From positions 1 to 64,000 of the forward strand of contig CAJNOL010000378.1 in the NCBI GenBank assembly GCA_905250125.1: a stretch of 64,000 nucleotides of DNA. Direction: 5' to 3'. The position numbers and the translations under genes are program-made. The notes beneath the pieces were generated by a model. That model was not told the origin of the DNA, did no database searches, and saw only the letters and a list, made by a program, of their open reading frames with translations. Positions 50,601 to 61,813 of this stretch are shown here, piece by piece. Positions within the stretch are counted from its first letter, which is position 1, and each line of letters begins with the position of its first letter. Source of the stretch: Rotaria sordida. Lineage: Eukaryota; Rotifera; Eurotatoria; Philodinida; Philodinidae.

Positions 50601-51569
50601 TTAGCAGTTAGGGATTTAGTAAAAAATAGGAAGAATTTGGGAATGGCTGCAAGGTCTTATAAAAAAGAAAAACACATTCGAAACTGACATACATCTTCTG
50701 AGAAACTTGATCTTTTCCCTAATTTATCCAACTAATCAAAAATTTTCTCTTTTAATTCATGAGTTGTTCTCGATACTGTATCTCCTATTATTAAGTGTAG
50801 TGAATTTCTCTATATGACTCATCAGTGTCCCGTAAAAATCTTCTTCGATCAACATATGCTTATCGCTTTCCATTCAGGTTTGATTCGTATTCATCGGAAT
50901 ATACCGACACGATCTGTGAAGAGAAGTGCACATTAATAAGATGAGAACACAAAACGTTAATCTTTTACGCATAAGTGTCAGTGTGCTAGTATCAATCGTG
51001 GAAATGTATCTATGCGCAAACATCTTTGCACGCAAGTGTTGCGTATGAAAATTTCGTGCGCTGAAATGTCCATCAATCTTGGAAGCAGTTCATTTTACTA
51101 CAATTGTGTTTTATTTGCTTGAAGACGTATTAATGATATAGTTACAATAAAACTAAAATTACAGTAAACATACGTTCGAAATCATTTGAATCAAACATTC
51201 GAAAAAAATAAATTCGGAAACTTGTCGAAAAAATAATCATTTATTCAGATAAAACATAGGTTGAGATCTTATGAAAAAGTATGAATGAAAATATTGGATA
51301 ATTGCATTAAAAAAAATGGTCATTTCACTATCATGCTTGTTTGATGAAAATTATCATTCTAAGATTATATTTATTAGTTAAATAGACAATCTACAACATG
51401 AAGGATAAGTCTAATGAATAAATTATCGAGTAAAAATTATAATTTTAAGAAGATAAAAAGAAAATGACGAATAGTATGAAACAGTCATTATTATTTTTTT
51501 TATATAATTATGCTATTTTACAGATTAAATTGTAAGAAATGATTGATATTTTTAGATAAACATATTATC

Positions 51570-53540
51570 ATGGGGGACGATATTGATGATTTCATTCAAA
51601 CTTCAACTTTACATCTTCCTCAAGCAGAAACACCGACACAGGTCAATAACGATCCTCTGTTTTCTTACGTAGGTTTACTCCGAAAAAAAAATTTGACAAT
51701 TCAACTGTTTTATTTTCTTATTAGATAAAAAACTTCTTACGCGATCCTACAGCTACTACGTTTGATATACGATCATTCAATAATACTGGTGGTGTTAATA
51801 GAAATACTTCTCATGCTACACTCAGTCCATCTATTGATCGTAAGTTGAAAAAGTTTTAATAATATAAGCCTATAGGTTTATCCTGTAGTGTCATATTTGC
51901 TAAGCGAAAAATATAATTCATGTTTTATAACTTAATATTATTAAAAATAATTGTACATACATTATTTTAAATGAGTTCTAAATCTAGCGTAAAAAGGTGA
52001 ATAATTATCTCTTTGTTTTTTCTTTTCGAAAAATATTTCTCCATCAACTGTAAAGAATATATGTTGTGTTAACAAAATATTTTTTTATATACTTATCTGT
52101 ATCGTTTTAGTTTATCAACCTTCAAAAACGGTATATCCAGTATATACTATTCCAAGTATGTTTGAATAAAAAATAAAATTGACAAATATTATTAACATAT
52201 TTCTTTAATAGTCACAAATGAAAATCAAATATTAAGTGAAGAACAAGTGCCACATACTAAACTGAGTATGTACATATCTTATTTTTCAATAACAAATTGT
52301 TGTTTTTTTTGCATTTTTTAATTTTAGTAACACAATTTGATTGTTCACAATTTGTGAAAATTCAAATTATTACTCATCCACGTATAAAATTTCGTCCACG
52401 AACTGAAAAAGAAAGCAAAGAATCATCACATTTTTTACGATGTGAAGATAATATTGCACCAGCATATCCAACTATTTATGTATAGTCTTAATTATTAATA
52501 TAAATAATTAATAAACATTCTTTTTGATTTCATAGATTCCTCAAATATGGGCTAAGGAAGACAATTTTATTCAAGTAACTCTAGTTGGAATTGATAAACA
52601 ACCTCATCCATATACTATTGATAATAAAGAATGTAATATATCACCATTAATTTTAAAACTAAATGAATCGCATTCATTATATTTTCATGTGACTAAAGAA
52701 GATTACGATAACGGCGAAAAGAGGTAAATCAATTTTGAAATTCTTAAATTTTATACTTTCGTTTTTTTTTATTTTCTTAGTTTTTTAATTGAATATATTA
52801 AAAGTAAGCAAGATGATGTAATAACAAAACAATTAATACAAACTCGACAACTTTATCAATCAATGCTTCGTTTTACACGTTTTTATTTAACTGCAGATGG
52901 TTCATATCAACCAGATGAAGCTAGTATTGAATATTCTTCTATTATGACTGAACGTAATAAGAAAGAATTTTTTTTATTATTTAATTGAAAAAATTTTTCT
53001 TTTCAGACTATGGTGACTTTACTATTGAAGATATATTTCCATTATATGGACCATTATGTGGAAATCAAAAAGTTTGTATCGAATTGAAAGGTCCAATTAC
53101 AAAAAATTTCAAAACTAATCTTACTATTACTATAACGTGCAATGAAATTAACTGGTCATATCAAGTTGATAATATAAGAAAAAGTGGAAGTAATTTGATG
53201 TTTCTTATGCCATCATTTCCTCATCCAAATATAAATCGTGCTAAAGTTAGCATTATTATTGAATACAAACAGGACATAATTCATCAATCCAATTATATAT
53301 ATACAAAAAAATTAGATGGTATTTATAAAAAAAAATCTGATTATTATATATATATTTTTCTCATATTCTTTTTTTGTTCTAGAAGAATTAGTTGAAAATA
53401 ATTGGAATCAATCAAATTCAATGGTTGCTGTTGGATCTTCATTATCAAATAATTGTGGTAAAATACCTGGTGCATTTCCTATTTGGTCTTCTACTGAAAC
53501 GACATGTGAAAACCATGGTGCAAAACGCTTTAAAAAATAA
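51570..53540 (+). CDS. Rel-homology-domain transcription factor (copy 2)
   Basis: A multi-exon plus-strand gene for about 440 residues, starting MGDDIDDFIQTSTLHLPQAE. The N-terminal region is shorter than in copy 1. The Rel DNA-binding domain (about residues 115-260) has IKFRPRTEKES, AYPTIYIPQIWA, IQVTLVGIDKQPHPYTIDN, FHVTKEDYDNGEKSFLIEYI and RQLYQSMLRFTRFY. A dimerisation domain follows (about 280-385; FPLYGPLCGNQKVCIELKG, SGSNLMFLMPSFPHPN, VSIIIEYKQDIIHQSNYIY). The C-terminus ends GAKRFKK, a possible nuclear-localisation signal. No ankyrin repeats are present. Introns interrupt PTIY/IPQIW, EKS/FLIEY and TEH/YGD at the same places as in copy 1, so the two arose by duplication. The DNA-binding half is well conserved and the dimerisation half much less. 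In the contact loop this copy keeps Glu (KFRPRTE), where copy 1 has Gln. Confidence 0.8.
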
Positions 53541-53620
53541 AAACTTTACTTTTAGTGTTCTTTTAATTTAATCTGGATGTTTTTGGAGAAAAATAAAATT
53601 TCCCTTTATATGGAATTTTT

Positions 53621-54050
53621 ACTAACGAGGGAAATACTCAAAGTGTTCCCTCGACTTAGAGCTCATATTTTTCCCACAAGTAGATCTTAATGTTAATAGC
53701 CAAAGCCTAAAAGAATTCTTGCTCATGAGCTGTTGAAGTCGACTTATGACCATTTCACTAGATTTTCGATTTCAGGCAAGGCATTCATGGAAAAATCATA
53801 TGATCGTATTTTGATCTGAAATTTTATCAATAAAAAGGCTTCATGGTTATTAGAATGTTCTAAAAATTTCAGTCAAAACGAATGCTTTTTTCCTTAAGAT
53901 ATTGGATGGCTAAAAAATGATCAGAAGTCGGCTTCAACAGCCGATGGATTACGAATCCTTTTAGGCTTTGACTATTGACATCGAGGTCTACTTGTGGGCA
54001 GAATATGAGCTCTAAATCGAGGGAACACTTCCGGTACTTTATTTGTAAGT
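53621..54050. mobile_element. 430-bp inverted-repeat element behind Rel copy 2
   Basis: The left end reads ACTAACGAGGGAAATACTCA, then AGTGTTCCCTCGACTTAGAG. The reverse complement of the right end reads ACTTACAAATAAAGTACCGG, then AGTGTTCCCTCGATTTAGAG. The arms continue CTCATATT...CCCACAAGTAGA...CAAAGCCTAAAAG...GGCTGTTGAAG-CGACTT for about 130 bp. The centre is non-coding. It starts 80 bp after the stop codon, so it may lie in or next to the 3' untranslated region. Confidence 0.75.
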
Positions 54051-54165
54051 CCCCAATTTATTTTTATTTTGAATGATTTATTATATTTTTAATTAAGATT
54101 CTTTGAAAGAATAATACAATTTATTTGTGATATATAAAGTACTACAAAAAATTTTCGTCCAACCC

Positions 54166-54921
54166 CAAGAAGAAAACAGCGTACGCCCGCACTCTCTGAA
54201 GTACAAAAGTACAGTGAGAATGGAGTAGAAGCACGCGATATATAGCAGATTGTCATCTCGTCTGCTTTTTCATACGGGAAATTTTGGTTTATTTTATTAT
54301 TGGAAAAATTTGAGACAATAAAATCTGTTGATATCAGGTAAGTTATAGTAGCTGTCGTCTACAATCTATTATTGTTCGGTATGATGCATTCTGTGTTCTA
54401 TTACAGCAAGCAAAGCCTAATGTCGAAAGTATTTTTTTCTGTAATGAGACATTTATACAATGACTTTTACAATTGAATGTCTGTAGAAATACACATTCTT
54501 TGAAATATTTCATTATCGCATGAACATGCACAAACATCTGTTGTCTCAAAAAGAATTGCTAACCGAAAAATATTCAAACAATAGATGTAGCTACATTCAA
54601 AAATTGACGTATTTAATAAAATATCCAAACTTCTTTATGCATTCTTTATTTTATTTTTGAGCTTTGAGAATAAAGAAATGTCATGGAAAGTAGCAACAAG
54701 TCGTTTAGACTCATAGAAATGTGGAGAGTCCACGAAAGAAATAGCTTTCCGCATCATTCTTGCTTTTCTGACTTGAGAAGGTGACAGCCCTGGTTGTTAT
54801 CTTCTTGGATTTAGGCCTAAATTTTTCTTCATTATAAAACTGTACTCGGGGACTCCATACTCCGTGTATTCTCACTGTACCCTCATGCTTCGGAGAGCAT
54901 GGGAGAACGTCGTTTCTTCGT
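54166..54921. mobile_element. 756-bp inverted-repeat element
   Basis: The left arm (54166-54232) contains AGTACAGTGAGAATGGAGTA. The reverse complement of the right arm (54855-54921) contains GGTACAGTGAGAATACACGG, then AGTA. Flanking words also pair: GAAGAAAACAGCGTACGCCC with GAAGAAACGACGTTCTCCC, and CTCTCTGAAG with CTCTCCGAAG. There is no coding capacity in the centre. It is probably a non-autonomous DNA transposon, placed directly after the 430-bp element. Confidence 0.6.
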
Positions 54922-56180
54922 TATCCTGCTCTCTAAAACTTGTATATTGGGATCAAGTATCTGCTATAATGCGTCAATATATGTTTAAGGTCTTGTACAA
55001 TGTCTAATTCTTACATGCAGATGTGTTAGACATAATTTTCTAAAATAACTCATGAGAACAATTTTGAGCTGTGATTTTATGTGAAAAGAAAATTGGTTCA
55101 ATGTACACAGAAAGTCATGATATTTTTATTACTCCATGATGAGATCGAGAAGCTTCATGAACTTCAAATGAGAAATTTCAAGTTGTTTTTCAACTACTAT
55201 TTACACAGAAACAATTGATACTGTCCTGAGTGATAATTGACGATAGTTTTCACTAAAACATACGAGCTAAAATAAGACATTCTAAGTATCATTTTACTAG
55301 CAATTATTTCATTCATTCTTATTTGCTTTAAAGTTTCTACGAAGTTTTGTGTTCGACACGTACATTTTTCGCTCAGCCATAACTGAAAATAGTTCCATGT
55401 TCACTCATCTCGTCATTGACTGAAGGAGTCTGGATAGACCAATTTCAACCTTGTGTTCAACATTATCACTAGTGATCGATCATTGTCGAAAGTTCGACTA
55501 TTATATAACAACTCACGAAGAGTCAAAATTCATCAAAACAAAAGTTCAGACAAGTGTATCCTACCTTTTATTTTTTTTATAAAATGTAGTCTAATCAAGC
55601 CTATATCATTGAGATTTAGTAGGCGGAAATTAGTCGATCAATAACTGTCTAACGTAAATTTTTGCAACTGTATCAGAATTCTCTTGTTCTTTATCGAATT
55701 TCGTTTATTTACTATTAATATTTGTATTTCTTTGTTTTTTAAATCTTAGCTATCCTTTTTGTTTGATCAATGTAGTACGAGAAAATTTATTTTTATTAAA
55801 TACATTGACATAGATGACCTTTATTGTTTCTTCGTTCTCATAATCTCAAAAAGTTTCTACTACTGTATATATTGTTTATTGAATTAAATTATTCACTTGA
55901 AAAAAAAAGCATTTCTAATTAGTTTATTAATATGTTAAAATGATACTTGAGAGATAGATTCATTTCAAAAAAAAAAAGAAGAGAAAAAGATGATTCTTAT
56001 TACATATGTATATATATATACCTATCTACAGAAATACATTGAGAACAATGAAAGACACACACACACACACACACACAAACTGCAAAGATGATCTCTTATT
56101 TTTCTGACAATATGTAAGTCTGACAAAGAACAATAGAAAAAGAAAAACTTCTAATCTGACAGATTGTTTTTTTTTTAAAT
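54922..56180. other. non-coding spacer before tetraspanin
   Basis: No gene was recognised. It contains a (CA)n run at 56057-56076 and AT-rich DNA that includes the 3' untranslated side of the minus-strand tetraspanin gene. Confidence 0.5.
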
Positions 56181-58112
56181 TTATTGATGTCGATAATAAT
56201 TCATCATTGGATGTGCATGCCATATCCATTTAGCTTTTTGAGCAAGTATATCATTACGAAGATTTTGAGCAAAACAAATACCCAGTATCTTTTCAAAAAA
56301 AAAAAAGGATATTATTAAACAAATTTAAAAAAGAAAAATAATTATTCTAGATTGATTTACTTGTAATACAGCAAGAACAACAACAACTATTGCGACTGGA
56401 AGAATGTGTCGTTCAAACCATTGAGATGCTTTCGGAAGACATCCATCGGTATAAATCATATGTGTACCCTATAAAAAATATCGAACAAGTAGACTAATAA
56501 TTTTCGAGTCACACTTCAGCACAGAGATACAGTAAGATGCAAAAGTTTCAAATTTTTTGAGCATCCTGTAGAATCTCAGAGGAGTTCGATATGTAGCTGT
56601 GCAGACTACAAATCGTCGTAAACATTCGCGCTTTGAGGAGAAAGTGTCTCGACGACAAAATCTTACTTTGCTGAAAGCGAAACGAGCCGACAGAGATCAT
56701 CCTTTGAACTATTAAATATAATATGGTCTAGATAACAGAAGACATGGCACAATGCAGGACTTGATTCAATGAAAACACCGATGAAAAATCGTTTGATGAT
56801 CGAGGTGAACATCTATCCCTGTGGAAGATACAGTATTAATTTGAACGGAGATTGGTTGGGAAAACACTTAGCTCTATGCAATATTAGTGTTAGCATGTGA
56901 AAGTAGAAGAATACGAGTGTCAACAGGTCAATTCAACACAATGGCAAAATCATGCTTTAGAGCAGTTTTAGTGTCATGACTCTTATCGAATGGTATTCAT
57001 TCAAGAGGACAAATATAATGGATTCTCATATTCACTCTGAGAGCAAAGAGTTTTTCATCTTACTGTAACTCTCATGGCTTTTCCAAGTCATAAGTTAAAT
57101 TCATAATTAATTCCTATTTATCTATTCTCTCCAATTTCTAATATAAACTTACAGCTGATGATTCTAAAGTTCCATAACCACATTGTTTATTATTCTAAAA
57201 AAAAAATAAACAAATAATTCAATTCTATATTCATAAATAATCATTTACATGAAAATATTCTGCTCGACAACAACTAGCCGGTACACCGCATGCTTCAACA
57301 CTTCCAACAATTTTTGATGAACAATTAAAATAAATATTACTTTCCCAATTTCGATAATTATTAACACCACAACAATGTAACCAATCACGTTGTATCCAAT
57401 CAATCATATTTTGTAAATCAGGATCATCACGATAACTTTCAATCATAATCATTAATTGTTTTTCACCTTCGTTTTTAACCTAAACGAAAAACAAAAAAAA
57501 CAAGAATTTCATGTAACAATACAAACAAAAAGAAAAAAGAATGAAACAAACCTTTTCGCGATAAATAAAAACTAATGTACCAAATGCAAGTTGAGCAAAA
57601 AAAATAATTGCCAAAGCAAAACTGAACTACAAGAATAGAAGCAAAAACAAAAATTCAAAGAAAGAAATTAAGAATTTTAGAAGAAAAAAAGAAATCTTTC
57701 TTACAAAAAGTAATAGACAAGTATTTTCTCTTAATGATCCAACACATCCAGCAAAACCAATACAAAACATAAAAACACCAACAAGAACAAATACTAATGC
57801 TGGATCAAAAAATAATGTTCCACGCATTGTTAAACGACCAAAATTATCAAATGTATCTTTTTCAATCCATGCATATATACCAATAGCTGTAATCATAAAA
57901 CCAAGAATCTTAAATGTAAAAGAAGATATTAAAAGTTAATTATTAGAAAAATATTTACCCAAAAAAGAATATTAAATCCAAACATTGAATATCTAAATAA
58001 TTAAAAGAAGAAATTTAAAATAAAATATTAAATTTTCATACTTGATACATCGACTAATTTCTGTATCATCTCGTCGTGTTGTACGTACAACTTTTTGAAA
58101 ACGAGGAGCCAT
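56181..58112 (-). CDS. tetraspanin, TspanC8-like (TSPAN5/14/17/33 group)
   Basis: A minus-strand multi-exon gene for about 290 residues. Four membrane helices: FNILFWILGFMITAIGIYAW; ALVFVLVGVFMFCIGFAGCV; a third (FFSFALAIIFFAQLAFGTLVF); a fourth (VAIVVVVLAVLQILGICFAQ). The large extracellular loop has CCG in WLHCCGVNNY, then NIYFNC, EACGVPASCC, QCGYG and DGCLPK. That makes eight cysteines, the mark of TspanC8 members, which escort and regulate the ADAM10 protease. SLRENTCLL, YRDDPDLQNMIDW and the final FAQNL are also typical. I chose MAPRFQKVVR (58112), which gives a short cytosolic tail as in the family; an in-frame Met at 58226 would add 38 residues. One intron (about 56472-57153) is longer than the rest and has short inverted-repeat ends. 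Next to last exon boundaries are clean. Confidence 0.9.
56523..57072. repeat. inverted-repeat ends in a tetraspanin intron
   Basis: AGAGATACAGTAAGATGCAAA at 56523 faces the same word inverted at 57072 (reverse complement AGAGTTACAGTAAGATGAAA). Arms are about 20 bp and the interior, about 550 bp, is unrecognised. It accounts for the unusual length of this intron and may be a MITE. Confidence 0.45.
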
Positions 58113-58927
58113 AGAAAATAATTTATCTGAATCGTCAATTATCTGTGTTGATGATTGAATACAAGGTGTTGAAAAATATCGTCGTGTTTCATCTATAATG
58201 ATATACTTCACGTGAATCTTTTCCAAGGAATTTTTTTATTTTGTATCAAATGATTCTCAATTGGTAAAGTTTTTTTCTTCCAATGATCTAATGAGAAATA
58301 GATTAGCATATCGATAGATGTCATTAGATAAATCAATTGAACATTAAATCAGACAGCATTTATTTATATGATAGAGATGTGTGAAACAGAATGTTGATTG
58401 ATGTTATTCGTACTGAATCTAAGAATTTTTGATCTTGTTTATAAATCTAAAAGATTTATTCACTTAATTTTTAATCAATTAGTTCTGATCTATTGTACTA
58501 TTTCATAAAGACAGAATATTCATATTGTCATGTGTGCAAATCATTATTGTAATTCCTATTAAAAGAGTTCACCAAGTTAACTATCGTTTAAGTAAAACAT
58601 TTTTCTCTTTTAATTTCTTCGTTCTTGTAAATGTGATTTTCGAAAAAAAAAACAGAAATTTAAGTTTCGATTCTCTAGCTAGAAAATCAAATTTTATATC
58701 ATGATTTGTACATTCATTAGTGAATAGAAAATTTACCAAGACTTTTAAACTGTTTATCGGTCTAAATAAGTGGTGTTCATTAAAAATAAAGTGAAGTATT
58801 TTGTTTTTGGATATTTGAAAAAAAATAAATAAATATCGAGTAAAATGTTTCATAAAAACATTATTAACAAAGAAAATATTTTTTTCACAATTCAATTGAG
58901 ACAGGAAAAAAAATTCTAACGATAGAA
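58113..58927. other. tetraspanin upstream region
   Basis: AT-rich, with no gene recognised. It holds the promoter side of the tetraspanin gene up to the left end of the nested transposon region. Confidence 0.5.
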
Positions 58928-59931
58928 GTGTTCGTATTGTAAATTAATAAGATTAGACGTATTTGGGTCAAATTAAAGGTCTCAGATATTCAAATTTTAA
59001 GATATTTACAGTCTATGTGAGCTACTCACAATCTGGCATGTGAACGCTCTATTCCAAAAAAGGAGGAATAGGGAGGATTGTCATTGAAAATTTTTAGGAG
59101 GATCTGGCATCAAAAAGGAGGAAAATAGGAGGATTTCTGTTTTCTCGTGGAAAATGTATTCTATGCAGCATTTTAAATTATCACGATGCTTTTTTATTGT
59201 CTATATGACATTCGATAGATCGCCATCCTTTATTTCCACAACATAAATCCTTGGTTTTACACAATGTACAAATGAATGAATGATAATTTTACACCTTGGT
59301 TCATTCATCACTTAACAGGAATATCATCTGAATTTATTTTTTTCAATCATGAAATATTAAATCGTGTTATATGAAGAGGTATCTAACGAAAACGTAGTTA
59401 TCTAATAACAGTTTTCTTGAAATTATTGGATATAGTCCTCTAACAAAAAATGTATTTTAATTTTCAAGAAAAGTTTTCCTTTAACTCGAGTTTTCGATAA
59501 TTTCTCATTGTAATCGTCAGAACATGACCATATAGGAATGTTCAAAAAAATAATATACATATGACTGAATTGCAACTTTTTGCTACGGTTGAATTTTTAG
59601 TTGTATTTTGTCAATAATTTTCGTTCTGGTGAGCCAATTCAGACGAATTTTTTACATGTTACTGGTCTTTGAGTGTCCCACTACTACACAAAAATTTAGC
59701 TCCTACGGTTGCTGAGTTACGAGGATTACACTGATAAAAAATTGCATTTCACACAAAGATATACTGAGAAAATCGAATTTTTTCAATAAAAGAGGAAAGC
59801 GAAAAAATATAATAAACAGATCATTTTGTACAGCTTGAAATACTCTATCATGTTATATATTTATTGTATTTTATTCTTTCTACATAAGTTCGTATTAAGA
59901 ACTTCTTGATATGTTACATAAAAAAGTTATT

Positions 59932-60056
59932 TAATTATAATTTGCTAGAAGGAACAATACAGGAAAAGAAAAAGCGAAAAAGGTTGTGTGATTATTGTAT
60001 AATGTTGTTCGTCGTTTCTTTTGCACTTTTTTGCTCCTTCTAGCAAATTGTAATTA
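59932..60056. repeat. 125-bp inverted-repeat element
   Basis: TAATTATAATTTGCTAGAAG then GAACAA on the left is mirrored at 60056 (reverse complement TAATTACAATTTGCTAGAAG then GAGCAA). Arms are about 26 bp and the interior has no coding content. It lies 43 bp left of the mariner element. Confidence 0.6.
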
Positions 60057-60099
60057 TATTACCTTTTGATGCTACTTATTAAAACTTATAATATACATA

Positions 60100-61804
60100 C
60101 AGGTTGATTACGTTATTTTTAATAATTTTGTGTCGTTTGCTGGATTTATACAATACATCAAAAATTTTTTATTTCAGCACAGTTGGATAGGGCTTGAGCT
60201 CCTCTATCAAAACATATAATTTGTTTATTAGTTTCTCATGCTCTAGCCCAAAATTTCGTTAAATCTCAGACAAGTGTAAAAAAAAGTTTTTTTAAGAGTC
60301 ATCATCACGATTATTTATAGTTTTATTTTCCATATATAAAAACGTAAAAAAACGATAATTACAATCGATGTTCGATATGAGAACCTCGAGCTTGATAAAT
60401 CTTCAAGACTCTCCTTGGCCAGGAAGCTAATACTTTATCGATATACGTCTGACTCATCTTTCGCCACTCATATAAAATCTTCTTTTTAAGTTCCTCAATA
60501 GAATCAATACGTGTTTTATTAAGTTGTTGTTTTAAATGTCCCCAAATTGAATAATCCATTGGTGCAGCATCAGGACTAGCAGGCATCCATTCTTGTGGTG
60601 TTATATAATGAATTTTATTCTGCTCCAAAAATTTAATTGTTTCTTTTGCAGTATGACTTGGTGCTGAATCTTGATGAAAAATCCATTTTAATTTTTTTCC
60701 TTTTCGAAATAAACGTGGAACATCTTTTGTTAAAAATGGTTTTAAAACATTGTTAATGTAATAATTTGAATTAACTTTCGTACCAGGTGTAACAAAACGA
60801 AGTGTAGTTTTTCCTTGACTTGATACACCTCCCCATACCATAAAGCCTTTTGGTCGAGAAGTGTTTTGTTGAATAATCATTCGATCATAATCGGGATCAG
60901 TCTTTTTAATATAACATACTTTCCTTCTCCCACTAGTTTCATCTAAATAAAACCAGGTTTCATCGGTTGGAATGAAGTTCTTATATCGACCACGTGCTAA
61001 TCGACGATAAAGTTTAAATGATCGTTGTCCACGTTTCATAACATTCGATGATGTTAACTTTTGAACTTTTTGTTTCTTTCGAAGAGTAAATCCAGAATTT
61101 TTGATAATGTTCGAGACAGTCGATTGGCTAATGTGAAGGTCTTTAGCAATAGCACGTTGAGTTGGTGGTTCTTTAACATCAATCTTTTCAATAACCTTCT
61201 TAATAATAGAAGGTGTTTGTGATGGCTTCTTTCGAAAAATTTTAATTTTTGATTCGGAATTTCTTTGACGACCGATCTTTTGTTTGACATTTGACACAGT
61301 AGGTTGAGATACATGTATACCATCAAGTTTCAAAATGTTCACAATAAGAGACTGAGAATATCCCCAACGTAATAGTTGCAAAATACGCCCTTCGACAATG
61401 TCGGATATTTTATTACGTGGCATTTATTTGAAATGAATTTGATGAATTTGAACGAATTGATCTAACGAGAAAGGCTATAACTGTCATAGCGAGGAAAGAA
61501 AAAAAATCGTTCAATATATGATGCGCACGTGCGATCGGAAATTCTATTGAGTATACAACAGGCTGTCTATATATGGAAAATAAAACTATTAATAATCGTG
61601 ACAACAACCTTCAAAAATTTTTCTTAGCACTCGTTTTAGACTCATCCAAATTTTGGACTAGAGCATGAGAAACTAATAAACAAATTATATGTTTTGATAG
61701 AGGAGCTCAAGCCCTATCCAACTGTGCTGAAATAAAAAATTTTTGATGTATTGTATAAATCCAGCAAACGACACAAAATTATTAAAAATAACGTAATCAA
61801 CCTG
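60100..61804 (-). mobile_element. complete Tc1/mariner-type transposon, DD37D
   Basis: The element is 1705 bp. It begins CAGGTTGATTACGTTATTTT, ends with the exact inverted sequence, and is flanked by TA on both sides (60098-60099, 61805-61806). The inverted ends match for about 157 bp with a single difference seen (AGCCC versus AGTCC near the inner limit). It contains one uninterrupted 354-codon transposase gene on the minus strand. Near-identical ends, an intact gene and a clean TA duplication point to recent insertion and possibly current mobility. Confidence 0.92.
60359..61423 (-). CDS. mariner transposase, DD37D
   Basis: 354 residues, no stop or frameshift, inside a complete element with TA duplication. 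The N-terminal half has two helix-turn-helix units. The first is at about residues 1-50 (GRILQLLRWGYSQSLIVNIL); the second is at about 70-112 (PTQRAIAKDLHISQSTVSNI). They are separated by a basic linker (RKKPSQTP). Catalytic residues are D154 (PTDETWFYLDE), D252 (HQDSAPSHTAKE) and D290 (SPDAAPMDYSIWGHLK). There are 37 residues between the second and third Asp, i.e. DD37D rather than the DD34D of classic mariner or DD34E of Tc1. VWGGVSSQGKT between the first two is also typical. The protein would cut and paste the element at TA sites after nuclear import. The start MPRNKISDIV gives the usual family length. Confidence 0.92.
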   Translation of the reverse strand: MPRNKISDIVEGRILQLLRWGYSQSLIVNILKLDGIHVSQPTVSNVKQKIGRQRNSESKIKIFRKKPSQTPSIIKKVIEKIDVKEPPTQRAIAKDLHISQSTVSNIIKNSGFTLRKKQKVQKLTSSNVMKRGQRSFKLYRRLARGRYKNFIPTDETWFYLDETSGRRKVCYIKKTDPDYDRMIIQQNTSRPKGFMVWGGVSSQGKTTLRFVTPGTKVNSNYYINNVLKPFLTKDVPRLFRKGKKLKWIFHQDSAPSHTAKETIKFLEQNKIHYITPQEWMPASPDAAPMDYSIWGHLKQQLNKTRIDSIEELKKKILYEWRKMSQTYIDKVLASWPRRVLKIYQARGSHIEHRL

Positions 61805-61813
61805 TATATCTCA

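Larger units (their letters stand above)
43440..51569. other. 8-kb gene-poor interval between the two Rel genes
   Basis: I recognise no intact gene. The first few hundred bases are the 3' untranslated side of Rel copy 1. Structures seen are a roughly 70-bp direct repeat (44898 and 46997), an inverted repeat at 46756-46941, a 10-N gap at 47593, a compositionally distinct patch at 48420-49280 rich in CGTAAAC/GTTTACG motifs (with an unrecognised open frame at 48660-48857), and a GA/GT-rich degenerate tract (GAGGGTGAGGG, GATGAGGGC) at 50328-50450. These read as decayed mobile-element material. Confidence 0.5.
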
